Assembly (NCBI GenBank): GCA_021776635.1
Contig: JAJFFN010000026.1
Coordinates: forward strand, 1 to 37,346
DNA: 37,346 nt
Reading direction: 5' to 3'
DNA from: Robiginitomaculum sp.
GTDB taxonomy: Bacteria > Pseudomonadota > Alphaproteobacteria > Caulobacterales > Maricaulaceae
This document shows, piece after piece, positions 14,262 through 23,091 of this stretch. The notes under the pieces were generated by a model, which saw nothing but the letters and a program-made list of their open reading frames with translations, made no database searches and was not told where the DNA came from. The position numbers were made by a program, and so were the translations under genes. Position 1 is the stretch's first letter, and each line of letters opens with the position of its first letter.

Positions 14262-17200
14262 TCATCGTCATTAGGTAGCGGAAGCGCATTTCCTCCTTCA
14301 GTTACACCAGCTGCTAAAATATTGGCAAATGTTTCACCAACTACAGCCCCCAAACTATCAAGTTCACCAGGCCCGCCAAAGCGTGTTACCTTGGTGAGTG
14401 CACTCCCTATCACAGGGGAGGCCGCTCCACCAGTACCAGCACCTAGCCCACCTGTTACGTATCCTTTTACTGAATTGGCTGATACTTCTGATGCGGATTT
14501 ATGATCTCCTATATCATTAACAGCAGAATTAATTGCCGTACTTGTCGCTCCAACTGCAAGGGATGGCAGACCAATAGTCGCAGCAATAGCAGCTGAACTA
14601 AGGCCGGCCTCTCCACCAATTAACACTGCCGCTGACGACGCTGCCCCACCAGTTAGTCCGATAAGCCCACCTACAATAGCTCCACCCCCGGCTCTGGAGC
14701 CAATTCTTTTTAGGTCAAACCCTTTGCCTGCTTTAGCTTGTTTATAAGTTTCAATTCCTCCCCCTACAATACCACCAATTGCTGCACCGACTAATCCTGT
14801 ACATAAAGGCCCACACTCTCCATCTGGATCCGTATTATTAATTGGGTCATTCCATGTGTAAGCATAGCGATTAAACATCTGGGGTTTGTCTGGGGTGAAC
14901 CCTACGGGGTCTGTTGAGAGGAACCTACCAATCAGTGGATCATAATACCGTGCCTGCATGTATGTCAGGCCAGTCGTGCTGTCTTTGATATGCCCTGTGA
15001 AGCCTGCCTGGTCATTGTTAGATGCCGGGTTGATGAGTGTGGTGCCGTAGGGGGTGTATTTCTCGCGCCATGTGACTTGGCCCCACATATCCGTACCGGT
15101 ATTGGCGCTTCCCAGATGGTCCATGTGCAACCATGTCGCCCAACCACCGTTAGTAACCCGTGCGATTTTACCAATATAATCCGTGAATTTACCGTCCGTG
15201 GCCTCATCCACATGCACGAGTGTGCCACTGGCATCATAAACATTATATATGGTCTTGCCGTCAACAACGGCGCGGACGCGCTTTTTGTTACCATCGTAAA
15301 GATAGCTTCCGCCTGTCGAACCGTACAGGGCCGTGGGCTGGTTGTTCAGGCTATAGGTAAAATACTGACCGCCCAGTTGCGTGACATTGCCTTGGGTATC
15401 ATAACCAAGGCTTACACTGGTGCCCGGGATATCATTTCCGCTACCGTCTTTATCCACATGGAAGTCGAGGCGGTTAGTAGTAACATTGTAATCCATACCA
15501 ATGGTCCGCGCGCCGACCGTCTTTTCTAAAATATTGCCCAGTGCGTCGTATTTATAGGCGGAGTTACCCCACGGGCCCGTTGCCGATGTAAGTCGCCCAA
15601 GGGCGTCATAACTATAGGTACGGTTATCGCCAGTAATGGCGCCGTTGGTAATGCCCATCACCTTACCGCGCACATCATAACCGTAGGTCAGATCAAGGGC
15701 TTTGGTGCTACCCTTCTGTGATAGCAAGTGTTCCGGCTGTAAGCGTGCATTCAAAGTTTGTGTAAACAACTGACCATTGCCGTACTCCATACCAGATATA
15801 GCACCAGACGGATGATAGCTGACATCTCGTGCGTAGACTTGTTTCGGGTCAGGGCCTTCCTGCCCCGTACCTTCTCCTGTAGCTGCGACAGATTGCGTAA
15901 TCTTATTCATACGCCCCAACCCATCATTGATTAAGGTTAGCGTTCGCCCTGACGGGAGCTCCCGCGACACCATATACCCGTCCGCGTCATAGCCGTAATA
16001 CATGGGATAGGTTTTAGTGCCGCCCTCCAAGGATAAGACCTCGGAGGTTAGATTGTTCATATTGTCATAGCTATAGACCCAGTCCACCCGGTCAACGCCA
16101 GCACCCCCGCTACCCAGACCGCGCACCAGGCTGGTGATATTACCTTCTACGTCAAAGGTTTTAATGATGTCCTGGGTCGCATTGGTCCAGACATCTGTAT
16201 AATAATTTTGCCCCAATATGTCATAATACATTGTGCTGCGCTTAACCGGGGTCATCGTCCCGCATCCCGTGCCCAATGCCTCGCCTGCGGATGTATCCTT
16301 AAGCTGCCCCGCCGCGTCATAAGCATATAATGTATCCCCGCTTTCAGGTTCGCTATAGCGGCACAGCCTGTGCTGGGCGTCGTAATAGTAATTATGGGTA
16401 ACGTCCCTAGAGATGCCGTTTATTGTTCCCACCTGTCTGGCAGACGTAATCTCGTCCCAAACATTGCGGTAGGAATAGGTGGTTATTCCTGTTGGCTGAA
16501 TGGTAGCCGTAATCGGCCCTGCACCCGGCCCGGAATACCCCGAGCGGTAATACATGGTTTCTTCGCCGCTTGGGTCTCGAACCCGGTGGCGATTAGCATT
16601 AAAATAATGATGTAAAGTCGTGGCAAAGGGCGCCACATTTTCGGTTGTAGATGTCACACGTCCAAGCCCGTCATAAGCCGTGGTTATACCGTCCGTTGGC
16701 GTGCTACTGGCCGATGGAAAAGACGTGAATGTGGGCTGCCCGGTGGCGTTATAGCTTGTTTTAACATAGCTTGTGCTGCCAAAACCGGGTTTGTTATCTT
16801 TGGTTTCCACCAATGTTGGCCTGAACAAACTATCATATGTGACAATGCTATCTACAAACCCTTTGCTCGTGGTCTGGGTGATACCCGTACCAAAGGCATA
16901 GCTAATGGTGGTCGGCGTCCAGCCCGTCGGTGGGGTAATTGTTGTCAGCCGGCCCATATTATCGTGGCTATAGCTCGTAATATTGCCGCTGGCATCTTTG
17001 GAACTGGTACGCCAGCCATTATCATCCACATATTGATAGGTGGAGTGAAGGTCAGGTCGCCGGACTCGCTGCGGGGTTCCGCGCTTCCAACTAAAGGCCG
17101 TGGTTTGCCGGGATAGTGCATCCTTCGCCCAATACAAGCGCCCCTTAAAAAAACCAGTCGTATAATATGCATAAGTCGCGTAAGCCGCCCCGTTCCTTGT

Positions 17201-18829
17201 CTCTGATATCTTTTGGCCCATATTATCATAGACATAAGTCGCTATATCGCGCCCATTGGTGGTGACTGTTTTAGGCAGGCCGATGATCCATTTGTTCGTA
17301 TCATGTTCATAGGTCATATCTGTAACACGCGGTGTGGCCGAGACATTGGAATACACACTGGTTTGGATAGGGTTACCGTAGGAATAAGTTGATGAGGAAG
17401 AATCAAGATCGTAGTCATACTCAGTTGTATATGTATCACCGTCTTGAGTAATTGTACGCTTTTGTACGTAAACGTCTGACTCAAAACCTTGACTTGATAC
17501 TACGACGAAGTCCGTTTCGACTGTCCTCATGCTTTGGTTGGCTGAATCGAGTGTTACTTCGCTTTCAACTCGACCTTTGCGCTTATTCAAGTGCTCTCTG
17601 TTAATGTGTACTTTTTTCTGTGTGCCGTCTGGAGATGTTATCACCCTGTATTTTGTTGGCGCTATTCCCCCTGTACAACTCCCTGCATCTTGTTCGTAAT
17701 AATGATCCCAAGTTTGGGTTTCGCTCCCTAGCTCCAGTTTTTTTTCTATGACAGCGTGTGACATATAGCTGTAGGAATTTGAATTAGGAGAAGAAACGCA
17801 GCTGCTACGTAAAATACCGTTTCTGATCCCCTGAACCTTATAATTCATTTTGGCCCCATAAGGGTGCTTGACAGTGATAATCGGAAATATTGTACCTACA
17901 TCACTTTGGTTGTTGAATGCATCCTCCTTGGCGAGCACCTCCATATTGTTGGTATATTCCCAGTAATTCCCATCGGGAAGGGTAACCCTTTTCAAACCCT
18001 TTTCGCCAGATGAATAGTAGCTATATGTCCACGTACGACCATTCGTTATTACAGTATCAACTTTACCGTCATTATTGTACGTTATATTTATTTCGCGACC
18101 ACCACTGCTATGAATTCGGCTCACACCAATAACCTTGTTGCCGCTATCTTTAATATATACATATTTGACCCAATTGCCGTTAACATCCTCAATTTTGGAT
18201 GCATGTAGTTGGCCTTCCCCAAGTTCTTGTAGCCATGGGTAGCCATAAGAATCCAAAGCAGAATAATCTCCGCTTTCTACGTCAAAGTAATACTTGTCGC
18301 CATTTGGTGCCGTCACAAGAGTATTAAGATAAGTCGGGGAAGTTAGACACGTTCTTTTCCAAAAGTCCGTAGTCACCGGTTGAGATTTCATACTTTTAAC
18401 GGAATGGTTGGGAACATGTAATTTCAATGCGCCTTCTTTGTACCAATCATTCGTTACAGCATTTTCATCACCTCCAGGTGGCAAGCTGACACTTGGCTGA
18501 AGTTGATCGCAATACGTAACATTATCTAATCGAGGGGCGTCGATTGTCCATGCATTGTCTGTGTCATACCTTCGGCCGTATTGTACTGGTAGGTTAGAGT
18601 TTCCAGGTACAGAGACGTCGACGGTATAAAATGCTGCACCTCCCGTAGACATATCCATTGTGTCGCCAAAGATATCAGCAGTAAGCGGCATTAAGTTAGT
18701 TGCTGGCTCGTGTATTCTTACGTCATTTTCATCTAGCAGTTCACTCGCTAGACTAGTCTGAACTAGTAATATAGCTAATGCTGCTATCCAAAATGCACGC
18801 CTAAAAAACTCTGAAACCTGCTTGCCCAT
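14213..18829 (-). CDS. Secreted Rhs/YD-repeat polymorphic toxin (Rhs1)
   Basis: A 1538-residue Rhs protein. From the ATG at 18829 (GGAG 8-9 bases upstream) it has a Sec signal peptide (FWIAALAILLVQTSLAS). A divergent N-terminal domain follows, then many YD repeats (YDNMGQKISETRNG, YDALGRLTSATGPWG), which build the hollow Rhs shell. The Rhs-associated core ends LTYMQARYYDPLIGRFLSTD and DPDGE near residue ~1340. After this comes a Gly/Ala-rich region with glycine-zipper stretches (GLVGAAIGGIVGGG) and a short tip ending in the shared tail. No known catalytic toxin domain is visible, so the tip may be membrane-active or deleted. The frame continues upstream to 18889, without benefit. A second, inverted Rhs copy is at 24298-27651. 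No VgrG or PAAR gene is present. Confidence 0.9.
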   Translation of the reverse strand: MGKQVSEFFRRAFWIAALAILLVQTSLASELLDENDVRIHEPATNLMPLTADIFGDTMDMSTGGAAFYTVDVSVPGNSNLPVQYGRRYDTDNAWTIDAPRLDNVTYCDQLQPSVSLPPGGDENAVTNDWYKEGALKLHVPNHSVKSMKSQPVTTDFWKRTCLTSPTYLNTLVTAPNGDKYYFDVESGDYSALDSYGYPWLQELGEGQLHASKIEDVNGNWVKYVYIKDSGNKVIGVSRIHSSGGREINITYNNDGKVDTVITNGRTWTYSYYSSGEKGLKRVTLPDGNYWEYTNNMEVLAKEDAFNNQSDVGTIFPIITVKHPYGAKMNYKVQGIRNGILRSSCVSSPNSNSYSYMSHAVIEKKLELGSETQTWDHYYEQDAGSCTGGIAPTKYRVITSPDGTQKKVHINREHLNKRKGRVESEVTLDSANQSMRTVETDFVVVSSQGFESDVYVQKRTITQDGDTYTTEYDYDLDSSSSTYSYGNPIQTSVYSNVSATPRVTDMTYEHDTNKWIIGLPKTVTTNGRDIATYVYDNMGQKISETRNGAAYATYAYYTTGFFKGRLYWAKDALSRQTTAFSWKRGTPQRVRRPDLHSTYQYVDDNGWRTSSKDASGNITSYSHDNMGRLTTITPPTGWTPTTISYAFGTGITQTTSKGFVDSIVTYDSLFRPTLVETKDNKPGFGSTSYVKTSYNATGQPTFTSFPSASSTPTDGITTAYDGLGRVTSTTENVAPFATTLHHYFNANRHRVRDPSGEETMYYRSGYSGPGAGPITATIQPTGITTYSYRNVWDEITSARQVGTINGISRDVTHNYYYDAQHRLCRYSEPESGDTLYAYDAAGQLKDTSAGEALGTGCGTMTPVKRSTMYYDILGQNYYTDVWTNATQDIIKTFDVEGNITSLVRGLGSGGAGVDRVDWVYSYDNMNNLTSEVLSLEGGTKTYPMYYGYDADGYMVSRELPSGRTLTLINDGLGRMNKITQSVAATGEGTGQEGPDPKQVYARDVSYHPSGAISGMEYGNGQLFTQTLNARLQPEHLLSQKGSTKALDLTYGYDVRGKVMGITNGAITGDNRTYSYDALGRLTSATGPWGNSAYKYDALGNILEKTVGARTIGMDYNVTTNRLDFHVDKDGSGNDIPGTSVSLGYDTQGNVTQLGGQYFTYSLNNQPTALYGSTGGSYLYDGNKKRVRAVVDGKTIYNVYDASGTLVHVDEATDGKFTDYIGKIARVTNGGWATWLHMDHLGSANTGTDMWGQVTWREKYTPYGTTLINPASNNDQAGFTGHIKDSTTGLTYMQARYYDPLIGRFLSTDPVGFTPDKPQMFNRYAYTWNDPINNTDPDGECGPLCTGLVGAAIGGIVGGGIETYKQAKAGKGFDLKRIGSRAGGGAIVGGLIGLTGGAASSAAVLIGGEAGLSSAAIAATIGLPSLAVGATSTAINSAVNDIGDHKSASEVSANSVKGYVTGGLGAGTGGAASPVIGSALTKVTRFGGPGELDSLGAVVGETFANILAAGVTEGGNALPLPNDDDHRVLNDRCQTSQTGC
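15735..15772 (-). repeat. 38-bp perfect inverted repeat with 26113-26150
   Basis: These 38 bases of Rhs1 are the exact reverse complement of 26113-26150 in Rhs2. They lie within about 2.5 kb of similar core sequence (about 14815-17345 versus 24600-27055), where sampled stretches are roughly 80% identical. Confidence 0.9.
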
Positions 18830-18889
18830 ATCAAACTCCACTACCCTATGTTTTAATGCTTTATTAACCATATTTAACTCGCACATCAA

Positions 18890-19364
18890 GAGTGTTAATG
18901 TACTTTTCTACTGGAGGTGTTTTTAAGCTCTACATGCGAACCACATTGGTGAGTAATCAACGTTTAATATGGCTTTGTTCTTCACTTTCCGCACTACTAC
19001 TCTACGTAATTATCGATTAAAATTAGATAGTGTTCGCCTGCTAAGGTTGGGGTTGATGAGTTGCTCAGTAGTTTCAATAATTTTGGTTACTGGTACGCAA
19101 TTGGCACGCAGATAGGTACAATTAGGTTATATCGTGTACTTTTGCGCACCAATACACTACGTTAATATACAATAAAATCAGTTATTTAGCTCCAAGGGAT
19201 CCCGCTCCGAAGGCTGGGGTTTTAGGAATATATTTACTAATCATATAGCGTAGTACAGTTCTGATGTATATTTATGTATCACAAGAATTCAGTCACAGTA
19301 AAAAATACATTTTTTTGGACATTAGCAGCAATAGGGTTCAAAATAAATCACCCTATTAAACACA
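18890..19364. other. Gene-free stretch with decayed att-like units
   Basis: No convincing gene. 19002-19030 matches 20270-20298 at 27 of 29 positions (CTACGTAATTATCG core). It is followed by AAGGTTGGGGT (19043-19053), resembling the tRNA-Gly anticodon region, and by TACTGGTACGCAATTGGCAC at 19090-19109, resembling the integrase 3' end. A weaker unit occurs at 19157-19220, including CCCGCTCC. These look like remnants of earlier island junctions. The Rhs1 promoter presumably lies at the left end; I could not fix it. Confidence 0.5.
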
Positions 19365-20177
19365 ATGAATACCGTTGCTACGAATTTACTACCTATCACA
19401 ACTGCAATGCCCGCCGCGCCATATATCGGCGGTAAACGAAATTTAGCCAAGCAAATAATCACTCGTATTAACTGTACCCCCCACACTCTTTATGCCGAAC
19501 CATTTATGGGTATGGGCGGTGTGTTTTTTCGTCGCACTTATCGGCCAAAGGCTGAGGTGATTAATGATCTGTCTAAGGATGTGATCACTTTGTTTCGGGT
19601 GTTGCAGCGGCATTATCCTGATTTTATGGGTATGCTTAGATATCAGCTAACTTCAAGGGTGGAGTTCGAGCGGTTAAAGGCTACTGATCCGACTACGCTT
19701 ACCGACTTTGAACGTGCCGCGCGATTTTTGTATATGCAGCGCACTGCGTTTGGCGGCAAAGTAACGGGGCAGAGTTATGGTGTTTGTACGGAACGGCCAG
19801 CTCGGTTTGATGTTACAAAGTTGGCAAGTACCCTGGAAGATTTGCATGAGCGGCTTAGCGGGGTTGCGATTGAATGTCTGCCTTATCAGGAATTTATCAA
19901 GCGGTATGACCGCCAGCACACTTTGTTTTATCTCGACCCGCCATATTTTAGTTGTGAGAATGATTATGGTAAAGGGATGTTTGAGCGGCAAGACTTTGAG
20001 CGCTTAGCGAACCTCTTAAGCAACATGAATGGCAAGTTCATAATGTCCCTCAACGACGTGCCAGAAATACGATCAATCTTTGCCAGCTTTAATATTGAAG
20101 CGGTTCCGACAACCTATTCTTTGGCTCGTCATAACCGCACCAAAGCCGGAGAGTTGATCATTACCAATTATGAGTGA
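19365..20177 (+). CDS. Orphan D12-class adenine-N6 DNA methyltransferase (Dam-like)
   Basis: A 270-residue methyltransferase of the D12 (alpha) class. It shows IGGKRNLAKQI (motif X) near residue 21, AEPFMGMGGVFF (motif I, SAM binding), a target-recognition region in the middle, and the catalytic DPPYF (motif IV). The length is normal for phage or Dam-type enzymes. No restriction endonuclease is adjacent, so it is an orphan methylase that could mark host or element DNA, protect it, or alter transcription. The target sequence cannot be deduced. It is flanked on both sides by att-like remnants, as if it came in its own small cassette. Confidence 0.88.
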   Translation: MNTVATNLLPITTAMPAAPYIGGKRNLAKQIITRINCTPHTLYAEPFMGMGGVFFRRTYRPKAEVINDLSKDVITLFRVLQRHYPDFMGMLRYQLTSRVEFERLKATDPTTLTDFERAARFLYMQRTAFGGKVTGQSYGVCTERPARFDVTKLASTLEDLHERLSGVAIECLPYQEFIKRYDRQHTLFYLDPPYFSCENDYGKGMFERQDFERLANLLSNMNGKFIMSLNDVPEIRSIFASFNIEAVPTTYSLARHNRTKAGELIITNYE

Positions 20178-20202
20178 TTACTGCTTACCAAACTAAGTAC
20201 CA

Positions 20203-20362
20203 CTGGCGCGTAATTGGCGTGTAAAATGACTATGTTCCGCTCTTGTTCATGGTTTTACGCTCTAGCGCGCTACGTAATTATCGTTTAAAATCAGATAGAT
20301 AGATGATATTGGATCGTTTGCCAAGGTTGGGGTCGGGGGTTCGAATCTCCTCGCCCGCTCCA
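20203..20362 (+). repeat. Second attachment site: tRNA-Gly 3' half and flank
   Basis: 20318-20362 repeats the tRNA 3' half including CCA. 20270-20298 repeats the flank seen at 19002-19030. 20203-20222 resembles the sequence at 19090-19109. The tRNA part lacks the 5' half and is not a functional gene. Its T stem differs from the intact tRNA at three positions but still pairs. Confidence 0.8.
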
Positions 20363-20460
20363 GTTTTTCCTTTATTATCAGTGACTTGCGGACTTTTGAC
20401 CGAAAAATGCGGTTTTAATTTTGGCGAGTAACTGGCGAGTAAATGGTGCGTAAATTCACG
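20315..20460 (-). pseudogene. Integrase 3'-end remnant
   Basis: The minus strand reads LLASYSPKLKPHFSVKSPQV, then GAGEEIRTPDPNLGK, in one open frame. It is nearly identical to the C-terminus of the integrase at 8287-9489 (LLASYSPKLKPHFSVKTSQV, GAGDEIRTHDPNLGK). The rest of this second integrase is missing; HlyD coding sequence ends at 20497 just beyond. It marks the left end of another island that lost its integrase. Confidence 0.75.
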
Positions 20461-20496
20461 TTCGATGAATGTTATTCATAAGGTTGATAAAGTGCA

Positions 20497-21732
20497 TCAA
20501 CTGCGTTTCAAAGTCAGTAACGGTTCCATCATCCATTGTAGGAGTGTGCGGCTATCTACGATTAGGTCGCCTTGCAGGGTCATGCCCGTTTTGAAATCGA
20601 CTTCGTTCCCATAGGCAGTCACTGTTTGTTTATTGAGAGTGACTATTACACGGTACACGGATTGCTCATAGGGTATTGGTGTATCCAGTTCACCCGGCTT
20701 GAACGGTGTTTTTGAAATGTCTTTTATTGTGCCCTTTTGTATACCAAATTTTTGGTAGGGAAAAGCATCTATCAGGAGGTTTACATCTTGCCCCGTTTCT
20801 AAAAATGCAACGGATTTTGAGGACGTCAGCAGGGTGGCGACCATATTTGAGTTCTCTGGGATAATCATGACGATAGGAGCATTAGGAGAAATGCTTTGGC
20901 CCACTGCGCCCTGTAAGGCTGCAATCGTGCCTGCAATAGGGCTGCGGACAATGTATTGGCTCGAAGCTTCAAGTTCAACTCGACTTTGTTCTAGCTGGCT
21001 AATTTGTATGCGGAGTTGCGAGAGTTCCCTTTCTTCATTTGCCGCCAATCCTTTTTTCGCGAATCTGCTTTCTGATAACGTCCCCCGTCTAGCGATAATC
21101 TGTTGTTCAATGCCTTCTAAGGCGAGGCGTTGGTTGATGTCGTTTGATTTAGCTTGGTCGAGTTCTAATTGGGATGTGGTGCCATCAGCAGATAAACGGG
21201 TATATCTTCTGAGTTGTGAAGCTGCGATTTCAACAGATTTCTTTTGTAGCTGCAATCTCCGCTGAAGACCGGATAACTCGGCGCTAAAGCTAGCTTCTTG
21301 CGCGGACAGTCTTGTGCGCTCACCTTGGTATCGGGTTTTTATATTGGCTTCTTGTTCACGCAGTTCGGATAAGCGCACATCGGTACTTTTAAGGCGACGT
21401 TCGCCAATGCGCCCACCTTTGGTTTCTATATCCACCCGTGCTTCAAACAAAGGCGTGCCAGCAGGGACAATATCCCCCTCGCTGACAAATACCTGCGTCA
21501 GTCGGCCACCTTGGTCAGCACGGATAACAGACAAACCGCGCTCAGGTGCAATATAACCAATCACTGTTTCCTTACGTTTATATTCACCGCTTGCCAAGAA
21601 CGCGACCATGACAGCCGTTAGAATAAAAAACGTAGCCGTCAGCACAAAGAAACTTACAGGTTGCACAATAATCACCTCGCCGTGCAATTTACGGCGTTTG
21701 TGTTCTGGGGATTCGGGGCGAAATAAGGTCAT
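20497..21732 (-). CDS. HlyD-family membrane fusion protein (peptide/bacteriocin export)
   Basis: A 411-residue periplasmic adaptor. It has a cytoplasmic N-terminus MTLFRPES, one membrane helix (VSFFVLTATFFILTAVMVAF, ~27-46), and a lipoyl half-motif (GYIAPERGLSVIRADQGGRL). A long coiled-coil hairpin follows (~105-250), then the second lipoyl half (SPIAGTIAAL) and a beta-barrel C-terminus. Such adaptors join an inner-membrane ABC exporter to a TolC-type channel, and the MTLFRPE start is typical of adaptors paired with peptidase-containing exporters of double-glycine peptides. The ATG overlaps the retropepsin stop (ATGA). The exporter gene expected nearby is absent; the island junction lies right after its stop. 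Confidence 0.88.
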   Translation of the reverse strand: MTLFRPESPEHKRRKLHGEVIIVQPVSFFVLTATFFILTAVMVAFLASGEYKRKETVIGYIAPERGLSVIRADQGGRLTQVFVSEGDIVPAGTPLFEARVDIETKGGRIGERRLKSTDVRLSELREQEANIKTRYQGERTRLSAQEASFSAELSGLQRRLQLQKKSVEIAASQLRRYTRLSADGTTSQLELDQAKSNDINQRLALEGIEQQIIARRGTLSESRFAKKGLAANEERELSQLRIQISQLEQSRVELEASSQYIVRSPIAGTIAALQGAVGQSISPNAPIVMIIPENSNMVATLLTSSKSVAFLETGQDVNLLIDAFPYQKFGIQKGTIKDISKTPFKPGELDTPIPYEQSVYRVIVTLNKQTVTAYGNEVDFKTGMTLQGDLIVDSRTLLQWMMEPLLTLKRS

Positions 21733-23021
21733 TTTTTTGTTATACTATCAAAAAGATAGTCATTTAAAAAGATGGTTTTGGTTAACGTTTTACCATCTCT
21801 AATAAATGTTATTTTCATTGTCTTTCCATTTCGACCATAGACCGTATCGGTAAGCCATAAAAATTCAGTGTTCGCCACATTACGACCATTAATCTGGACA
21901 ACCAGATCGCCTTTTCGGAAACCTGCGTTATCAGCTGGGGAATATGTTGCTATTTCTTGTATCATTAGAGTAGATGGTGTTGGGAACATAATTTTTCTAA
22001 GTCCAGATTTATTGTATTCCTGATAATATGTTTTGGCGAAATAAAAGGAACTGCTAGACGGCGCATTTGTATCAATTGTTAAAATTCCTTCTTTCAATAG
22101 TTTCCACCCCATGATTGCATCCAGTTCCGTATTTCCAATCAGTTCTTTATAAAAGGCATATGGAGAAGAATCTTCATTAGGGTCAACGAGTAATATAACT
22201 AGATTAGCAATTGGCTTCTCATGACCAAATTTTACATTCTCAACGCCTGCTATTTTTAGTCGTTTGCCAGAGAATCTTTCGGCAGTTACAAGCCCATAAT
22301 TGGTTGCTAGTTTTTGCCAAAGTACGTCATTTATAGGTGTAGAATTAAAAACCATTTCCTTATTTATCACATCACCAGTATCGGCAAAAACAGATACCTT
22401 TTTTCCAAGTATTTCTACTGGGAAAGTCGGCCTAAAAGATGTGCCGTCGTCAGAATAGTAACAATTTCTCGATTTAATAATTTTCAAACTCTTTGGATGT
22501 GAGTTCGGGCGAATTATTAGCTCACTGGTTGGCCCATCCAATATAATAGTAGAGTTACAAAAGAAATTTAAGCCCAACACACCATCCGCTATCGAAAACA
22601 CCTTTTTAATTTGACCATAACTAGCGGACAACTTAGATGGCATAAGGACATTAGTTATTTTTTTATAACCAGAATCAAGTAGCGAAATATTTAAATTTCC
22701 CAAGCTATTCAAAATTATTGGGCCAGAGACCGTTGCGGAATTATATTGGGTTTCACTAGCTTGAACACCTAATTGTCTGGCCAACTCATGCGAAATAATT
22801 GTCTCATTGGAACCAGTGTCAAGAATAAAGGAATACGGCCCAACTCCATTTATTTTGACTTGAACCATCGGGACCCCTGACATTTGGTCAATAGTGGTTC
22901 TATAACTAGTGACAGAGGTGCTCTTTGCTGAATTCTTAGTAGGTTGCTGCGCTGTGCAACTTTGAGCAAGTCCAACTACAGTAATAATCAGGGTGGTGAG
23001 CAAGGCGGTTATAAATTTCAT
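21729..23021 (-). CDS. Retropepsin-like aspartic protease with PDZ domain, exported
   Basis: A 430-residue protein with a Sec signal peptide (~1-24; a cysteine near the cleavage site leaves a lipoprotein possible). Two retropepsin-like halves follow: the catalytic motif ILDTGSNETIIS at Asp68, and a second DTG at 214-216 in VFADTGDV. Both flap regions are followed by GVLGLNFF and DAIMGWKLL (the usual ILG-type segment). A PDZ domain (~345-425) with AGFRKGDLVVQINGR closes the protein. It probably cleaves peptides in the periplasm or at the surface. The order GG-peptide, protease, HlyD suggests it matures or degrades the exported peptide; that role is inference. Confidence 0.82.
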   Translation of the reverse strand: MKFITALLTTLIITVVGLAQSCTAQQPTKNSAKSTSVTSYRTTIDQMSGVPMVQVKINGVGPYSFILDTGSNETIISHELARQLGVQASETQYNSATVSGPIILNSLGNLNISLLDSGYKKITNVLMPSKLSASYGQIKKVFSIADGVLGLNFFCNSTIILDGPTSELIIRPNSHPKSLKIIKSRNCYYSDDGTSFRPTFPVEILGKKVSVFADTGDVINKEMVFNSTPINDVLWQKLATNYGLVTAERFSGKRLKIAGVENVKFGHEKPIANLVILLVDPNEDSSPYAFYKELIGNTELDAIMGWKLLKEGILTIDTNAPSSSSFYFAKTYYQEYNKSGLRKIMFPTPSTLMIQEIATYSPADNAGFRKGDLVVQINGRNVANTEFLWLTDTVYGRNGKTMKITFIRDGKTLTKTIFLNDYLFDSITKK

Positions 23022-23050
23022 ATTTATCTCATATTGCTATTGTTAATGTA

Positions 23051-23075
23051 CCCTGCCCTTATTTAGCGGGCAGGG
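23051..23075 (-). terminator. Hairpin between peptide gene and protease gene
   Basis: CCCTGCCC at 23051-23058 pairs perfectly with GGGCAGGG at 23068-23075 (8 bp, 9-base loop). It lies 17 bases after the peptide stop and 30 before the protease start. No T tract follows, so it may be a partial terminator or mRNA stabiliser that lets the peptide be made in excess. Confidence 0.55.
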
Positions 23076-23091
23076 TTTGGTGGAAAAAATA

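Larger units (their letters stand above)
8276..20362. mobile_element. Tandem integrative islands at tRNA-Gly
   Basis: The region is bounded by the intact tRNA-Gly and a second copy of its 3' half at 20318-20362. It carries an integrase at the tRNA end, an HTH/excisionase-like gene, a second recombinase, Rhs toxin genes and an orphan adenine methylase. Degenerate att-like units at 19002-19113, 19157-19220 and 20203-20362 indicate that more than one element was inserted in tandem. The integrase 3' remnant after 20362 means that yet another element begins there, and its right end was not found. Confidence 0.75.

Noticed and set aside
14990..15529. 179-codon plus-strand ORF
   Set aside because: Antisense shadow within the Rhs1 core.
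20318..20362. A second functional tRNA-Gly gene
   Set aside because: Only the 3' half is present; no acceptor 5' strand or D arm.
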